This document shows positions 58,924 to 64,000 of a stretch of 64,000 nucleotides of DNA, piece after piece. The stretch's first letter is position 1, and each line of letters opens with the position of its first letter. Both the position numbers and the translations under genes were made by a program. Origin of the DNA: Linnemannia schmuckeri (taxonomy: Eukaryota > Mortierellomycota > Mortierellomycetes > Mortierellales > Mortierellaceae). The stretch covers positions 496,001 through 560,000 of the forward strand of contig JANATG010000015.1 in the NCBI GenBank assembly GCA_029449235.1. The letters are read 5' to 3'. The notes beneath the pieces are model-generated. The model was not told the origin of the DNA, ran no database searches, and saw only the letters and a list, made by a program, of their open reading frames with translations.

Positions 58924-61907
58924 GAGCGGGACAAGTAGAAAGGAGAGGAAGGAAGGGCGTGTGCGTAGTTGTCTCCTTCCTGTTGGGTATAATAGTTGTG
59001 GTGAGGCGAGGCGTGGTATAAGAGGGTGAGGGAGAAGAAATGTATGTGGATGGGATCAAGAAAAGAAGAAAGAAAACAAGAAAGTAAAGAAGTGAAATGA
59101 AGAAAAGTGAATCGTGGGATGGTGAGCTGTTTTGTCTGTCTGTGGGATCAGTTCAGTTGGCCAACTTTTGGTGTGGCAAGTGAGCGAAAGAGTGAGTGAG
59201 CAAAGACTGGTGAGGGAGAGGAGGAGCCTTGTGCACGCGTGAATTTCAATTGTTGATGTTGAGAGCAACTGTAATAACAGTAGGGGGTAGAGGGGATGGA
59301 GGGAATGGCAATTGGAAGAAGAGAAGGAGAAAGGAGGAGATATACAAAATGCGCGCGCTTGTTGTATTTGCATGCAATGCTGATGATATCAAATGGTTGG
59401 GGACACTTAATCCTGTCAAGAAGGCACCCAATTGGAGCTGCTATCGTGGATGATGATCTGTGATCTACCGGAAAATGGGACACCGTGACCTAAAAGCCAA
59501 GCTTTCTTGGCTGACAAAGTGTGGCCAGTGGGACCCTGATTGGAGTGGCAACCGTCACGTGGCCATTGATCATATTGTTGCAAAATAAGGTGGCGGCTAG
59601 GCAGCGGTGGCGATGCCTTAGATTAGCAGTCATATTCTTTGTAGACATAGTATTAGTAGTGCGCCCAGCCCTCTTGTCTGCTCTTTGTCCTTTTACACAT
59701 CACTTCTTGGACAAGAGCAATACTGACAAGAGTTTCGTTGGCGTGCTACAGTATATTGTTTCGTGTGGTTCCATTAGGACATTACTATCACTATCCCGTA
59801 CCAATTGAGGGCTTAACAGCGGTCCTATAACTCTGGCCTTCGACCCTCTCCTTGAGTAACAATATATTAAGGCGCCTACTTGGAGATTGTCATTTTTCAA
59901 TATTACCATATTGTCTGCAACAAAAAAAAAAAAAAGCACCATCCAGTCAGGTGTCCTTCTCCTGCGTGAATAAATTTTCTGGATAGCATAGATATGGAAT
60001 TACTGATCCTCCTAAGCAAAATACTCTGGCCGACAGAAAACAAGGGCTGTAGAATAAAAAGGGTTTGTGGCCGTAGTAAAGGTTGGCAGGAAAGAACAAG
60101 AACAAACGATCAAAATAAAAGGCCCTCCTGGTGGTAGATCGTCTTTACTCTGTTTGAGTAGAAGTTGGAGAAATGTGGCGGAACACCAGACAGAGTACAC
60201 GTAAGTAAATATGGTCTTTCGCCTCCAAGAAAACATGAAACTGGCAAAAGAACATTCTCGTAAGCTTAACAATGGTGTGTGAGGCTGTTTGTTCTTGACA
60301 TTCCACAAAGACAGGAGCCTCGTCAGGGTCAGAGTGAAATACGAACAAGCGACTCCATGAATTTGGACAAAAGAGGGATATAAGACGCGTCAACAGTCCA
60401 GATAGCAGACGTCCAACTTGTTCAATGCACACTGACGGCAAAAAGGTGACCAATTGAAGAAGCATGGGTAGGGAATTGTTTTGTGTTTTAGGGTCCAGTG
60501 TGTACTTTTGTTCATGTAATCAATGCTCTTTTCCACGCCAATGACGAGAACCCTCAATGCACTTGTCTAGGAAGCCTTGCTCTTTATGAATTAGCTACGA
60601 ATAAATGTGCAGATACGGTCGATCATGGACAATGTTCAACCCATATGTCTGGCGGTTGGTCCGTCTCGCTAGACAAACTTACATCTGGGACCGGTCAGAG
60701 AAAAACATCACCAGATTGTCCAATAAGTATAAACGCAGCTCGCATCACCGTTACTTCGGCAAGAGCTTCGATGTGAACTATTTATCACTGCCATTGAACA
60801 TAGGCCTGTCATTCGTTACTGAACCCTAAAGGCTACCCAAAAACAAAAAAAAGGAAATAGAAGAAACTCAGGCGACGATGCACCTTTTGAAGCATGTACC
60901 CATTTCCAATGTTTCCCATGCTACATTGCTTTCATGCATGCATTTGCAGATGAAACTCATACTTAGACATGCACATCACCCTCAACCATTGATGCGGGGT
61001 TCTCTCTGTGTCTTTTTTCTGCTTAGCGGACTCTGGACAATCATTCATTCCACTCAGCGGCGACTTATGGATAAGCTAGAAATACCCTAATTTGCAGTCT
61101 AAACCATGTCGCTATAAAGGTTTGAGACATACAAAGGCATGTTGCGGAGTACTTAATACTTGCAGGACGATACTTTCTTGTACCAGGGACCAGAGAACAC
61201 GGGCAATGGTACCATGGCATATAAAGGGAAAAAGGGATGCTGCCATCTTTCTTTTCCACGCTATGTGGTGAATCAATGCTTGCCTGTGTCGCCATTTTTT
61301 GCTGCACCCCGAATTCGTATTCTTTTTCTGGAGTACTCGGGTTAGCATTCAAAAACATAATTTGTGGAAAAAAGCCGCTTTTGATGCTTCCAGTCAAGAA
61401 GAGGTTCTCTTCGTTAACACATCCATTCTAAATGGTTGCCATTGTTGGACCAAAAGGCGATCGAAAAGTTTTCAAGCCCTGCGAAGGATAACCTTTGGTC
61501 CAAAAGAGATGCGAAGGCGTGGAAGTAAACATATCAGGGCTGGATTAGAGTCAACGAATGAAGAAGAAAGAAGGAAGAGTCATTCAGCCCAGCAAAACGG
61601 TAATAGAAACATCGATGAGAGCCTTTCTTCGTTGACCGTTTCCCTACTCGCACCTTTTGGTTCTCGTCGACAACCACCATGGAGGAGGGTTATTTTCGGG
61701 GTATGGAAGAAGCAATTGGGCTCGTTTGCTCAACAGTGAGAAATAGAAAAAAAGTCTGAATGCCTCAAGTGCTGGAGATCATACAAGGTACCTGCCCGGA
61801 AATGCAGACTCATCAAGACCTGTATATAAATGAACCTGCCTCCTCAGTTCGTGTTCGTCCACCAATCCCTCCTTCTCTTCCTCCCACCACCCGCCACCCA
61901 CATCATT
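58924..61907. other. Gene-poor 3-kb region with dispersed-repeat copy B
   Basis: Apart from the dispersed repeat at 59568-59859, no supported gene. Poly(A) run at about 59921-59935. Minus-strand 59060-59480 is Ser/Leu/Phe-rich (pyrimidine-rich promoter of the NIPA-like gene). Several 60-145-codon open frames between 60145 and 61740 lack motifs or splice support. A near-perfect stem, GGACCAAAAGG with CCTTTGGTCC about 33 bases on (61447-61500), stands out only weakly. Confidence 0.5.
59568..59859 (+). repeat. Dispersed ~290-bp repeat, copy B
   Basis: Inverted relative to copy A at 8284-8573, about nine of ten bases identical by eye. Several differences are C/T or G/A at positions where copy A has CpG and this copy has TpG or CpA, the pattern of methyl-cytosine decay. 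Flanks on both sides are unrelated to those of copy A. Confidence 0.85.
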
Positions 61908-63307
61908 ATGCACGTTTTGCGAGTTTCCGCCGCCTCCGTGGCCTTCCTTACCCTTCAGGCTGCCGCTCAAATCGGAGAATACGACTCCATCTACAGTGAC
62001 TATGACTACTGCCAGGGCATCAGTCCAGATTCCAAGACCTACAAGCCCATCGTAAGATCGAAGTGTCAATTCTCGCGGTAGTGACAGACTGATCTCACTA
62101 AAAGCAAACTTTTTAACTTCAGCGTACTTCTTGATTACTATTTTAGCCCGGAGCAACACTCAAGAAAGTGCAGCTATTTATGCGCCACGGTGACAGAGTT
62201 CCAAGTATGGTCTTCCCCGGCGACGACGCCAACTACAACTTGTGCGGTAATTTTGTGGAGAGTTACTTCTCTGGCGATGAATTGCTTTCAAGAACCCCTA
62301 CCGTTCAGTCAAAGATCATGGATCCCAAGGACAGCCCCTACCACAAGCTGATGTGGAAGGGCAACTGCGATGTTGGCCAGTTGACGAACAGGGGAAAGCA
62401 ACAGACCTACAACGTCGGCAAGAACATTCGCTCGATCTACGTCGACATGCTCAAGTTCCTCCCCAAGTTCTTGAACACCGATCTAATTTACGTCCGCAAC
62501 ACCTACGCCATCCGCACCCGCGAGTCGGCCGAGCACATGTTGAATGGTCTCTATCCTTCCTTCTTCCGTGTCCCCGGATCGGTCATTGAGATGAATGCCT
62601 ACCCCGAAGCTGTCGAGAACATTATCCTCAGCAGGAACCTTTGCCCAGCTCTCCCTTCCCTCTTCAAGCCCTTCATGTCCACACCCACCTTCCTCAACTT
62701 TTTCAAGTCCAACTATGCCCTGATGGTCAAGACCAACAATATCCTCGGCATCGGCAACAACCCTCAATACAACAATTCCTTGAACGGAGACTTTTTCATT
62801 TCGCGTCTATGCAACGACTTGCCACTCCCTTGCTCGCGCACTAATTCTACAGACTGCATTACCCCTATCGAGGCAACCAAGGCTATTGCTGGATCCTGGG
62901 TCATGTCCTATGGTCCCATGCGTTGGGGACCTCAGGTCGAGAAGGTCAAACGCGTCTCTGGTGGAATGTTTGTCGGTACCATCCCCAAGAACATCCGTGC
63001 TACCCTAAAGGGCGATCCTTCCTCGCGTCCCTTTGAGTTTTATTCCGTTCACGACCAGTCCATCGACCAAATCATGGCCATTATCAGTACACCGAACACG
63101 CCTTGGCCTAGCTATAGTTCTACGCTTGTATTCGAAACAGCAGAGTTGGCTGACAAGTCGCATGTTGTCCGTGTAATCTACGAGGGCAAGACTGTGAAGG
63201 CACATCCCGACCTTAAGTGTTCTTTGGAGGCATGCCCCCTGAACACTTTTGCCGCCTTCCTTGAGAACTACGTTCCTGCAGATGCACAGGCTGAGTGTGC
63301 TGTCTAA
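61908..63307 (+). CDS. Secreted histidine acid phosphatase (phytase/lysosomal-type)
   Basis: Two exons (61908-62051, 62147-63307), 434 aa. N-terminal signal peptide (MHVLRVSAASVAFLTLQAAA). The catalytic RHGDR motif (MRHGDRVP, His at about residue 62) follows the only intron. The second catalytic pair HD is in FEFYSVHDQSIDQI (about 350-351). VGQLTNRGKQQ and VRNTYAIRTRESAEHMLNG are further family blocks; the latter supplies the conserved Arg of RxRxxxS/T type. At least six Cys are available for disulfides. This is histidine phosphatase clan, branch 2 (acid phosphatase/phytase). Substrate (phosphomonoesters versus phytate) not decidable. Poly(A) signal AATAAA at 63365-63370. Confidence 0.93.
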
Positions 63308-63364
63308 AAAATAAAAAAACGCAGTCTTACCTTTTTACCCTTAATCGATCATAGCCTTTGTCTT

Positions 63365-63370
63365 AATAAA
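63365..63370 (+). terminator. Poly(A) signal AATAAA for acid phosphatase
   Basis: AATAAA 58 bases after the stop codon; the next gene's ATG (63427) lies only 57 bases further on. Confidence 0.5.
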
Positions 63371-63426
63371 CCAATAAGGTTGATCTCTCTCCTCTCACTC
63401 ACTGTCTTCACTCCTCTCTTCTTTCC

Positions 63427-63926
63427 ATGCGCTCGCCATCACCACCATCGTCCAGACAACGACATCACTCACAGGAAGAATCCTCATGGTCCACTGGAAG
63501 AACCGGCAGCAGCGGCACCATTGCAAATGACAAGGAAACGCTCCATAATTCCCACTCAGACTTGCAGCATTCGTCTCACTACCAACAACATAACGAAAGA
63601 ACTCGAATGACTACCGACTCGGACACAGGCTCGGTTCCAGATTCAGACCGCTCTCAGCAAAAACAGCATCTTCACAGAAAGGCCAGTCGCGAGAGCATGA
63701 GTGGTCGTGGGAGTGAGCCGGGAAGTGAACTGGATGAAGATGATAGCAACCGGAATAAACGCCACAGCTATTTGAATTCATCCACACCTACTACTCCAGT
63801 CAAGCGAGCCAAGAGGAACCCATCCATCAAATGTCCGATCTGTCATGAATATGTGACTCCAGGACAGTATCAGCAGCATTACCGAATGGAGCTCGCTCAA
63901 CTGGAGATTGGAGCGTCTAATGAAGT
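63427..63926 (+). CDS. RNF220-type E3 ligase, 5' part (gene runs off window)
   Basis: First exon of a longer gene, ending at a donor (GTAAGT at 63927), with 166 full codons. The first about 120 residues are disordered, Ser/His/Gln-rich. A basic nuclear-localisation-like cluster (PVKRAKRNPSIK) leads into a zinc element: CPICHEYVTPGQYQQHYRMEL. The C-x-x-C ... H spacing followed by ELxxLE is typical of the RNF220 middle domain (PF15926), usually followed further on by a RING finger, which would lie beyond the window. Alternative: another C2H2-like zinc-finger protein. Start chosen as the first ATG; a second in-frame ATG lies at 63607. Confidence 0.7.
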
Positions 63927-64000
63927 GTAAGTTTGGCTTTTAGGTGCCTTGGTCCTCATGGTAAAATGTTTGTTGGACGTTGACGATCGCCTTTTTGTAA

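Noticed and set aside
61065..61397. 110-codon minus-strand frame
   Set aside because: Mixed composition but no recognisable family or splice sites; left unannotated.
61299..61739. 146-codon plus-strand frame upstream of the acid phosphatase
   Set aside because: No start context, no motif and no partner exons; the nearby 10-bp stem is too weak to call an RNA.
1..64000. tRNA, rRNA, CRISPR arrays, prokaryotic promoters or operons
   Set aside because: No T-loop/acceptor pairing, rRNA signature or spaced direct-repeat array was found on either strand; the sequence is eukaryotic nuclear DNA.

Overview
This window is nuclear DNA from a filamentous fungus. I infer an early-diverging fungus close to Mortierellomycotina (Mortierella-like). 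The genes are broken by many short GT-AG introns (about 60-250 bases, a few up to about 800). Promoters carry pyrimidine-rich tracts followed by A/C-rich leaders, and introns and spacers hold long poly(A)/poly(T) runs. The gene set is fungal: a division 1 chitin synthase, class I alpha-mannosidase, insulysin-type M16 protease, pirin, an Stc1-domain protein and a CANIN (Nse6/SLF2-like) protein. The exact taxon is inference. No tRNA, rRNA, CRISPR array or prokaryotic operon was seen.

Layout, left to right. The 3' part of a urea/solute symporter gene (1-1496, +) is followed by clathrin light chain (2791-4109, +). From about 4.6 to 11.1 kb lies a decayed accessory block. It holds a Q/P-rich minus-strand remnant, a pair of 30-bp inverted repeats 560 bp apart, a broken spliced gene of unknown family (about 6.79-8.17 kb), a roughly 290-bp dispersed repeat whose inverted second copy is at 59.6 kb, a Ser/Thr-rich plus Lys-rich ORF split by a frameshift, and a second broken spliced gene (10.45-11.10 kb). 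Next come a GNAT acetyltransferase (11280-12059, -), a PAQR/AdipoR-like receptor (12593-15021, -), and 3.6 kb of simple-sequence-rich spacer. After that: a RhoGEF (18681-22909, +), a DUF1295 steroid-reductase-like membrane protein (23292-24641, -), Stc1-domain protein (25113-25886, +), PRPP synthetase (26303-27979, +), GH47 mannosidase (28826-31706, +), CANIN protein (31965-35968, +), PA-TM-RING E3 ligase (36229-38722, -), LEO1 (39327-41497, +), class IV aminotransferase-like protein (41614-43011, -), chitin synthase (43265-46967, -), a small PY-motif membrane protein (48646-49335, +), pirin (51041-51922, +), an M16 protease (52474-56156, +) and a NIPA-like transporter (56253-58923, -). A gene-poor 3 kb follows, containing the second dispersed-repeat copy. 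The window ends with a secreted histidine acid phosphatase (61908-63307, +) and the start of an RNF220-type gene (63427-, +).

Exon-intron models were built by hand. I accepted a junction only when it had GT and AG, kept the reading frame and joined recognisable protein. All the named genes close cleanly in frame. The genes are ordinary single-copy housekeeping and accessory loci with no obvious operon-like logic. Three chromatin-linked genes (Stc1, CANIN, LEO1) fall within 17 kb, which may be chance. The most unusual items are the Stc1-domain protein, the RS-rich tail on LEO1, the very divergent CANIN gene, the PY-motif membrane protein and the decayed block with its shared repeat.
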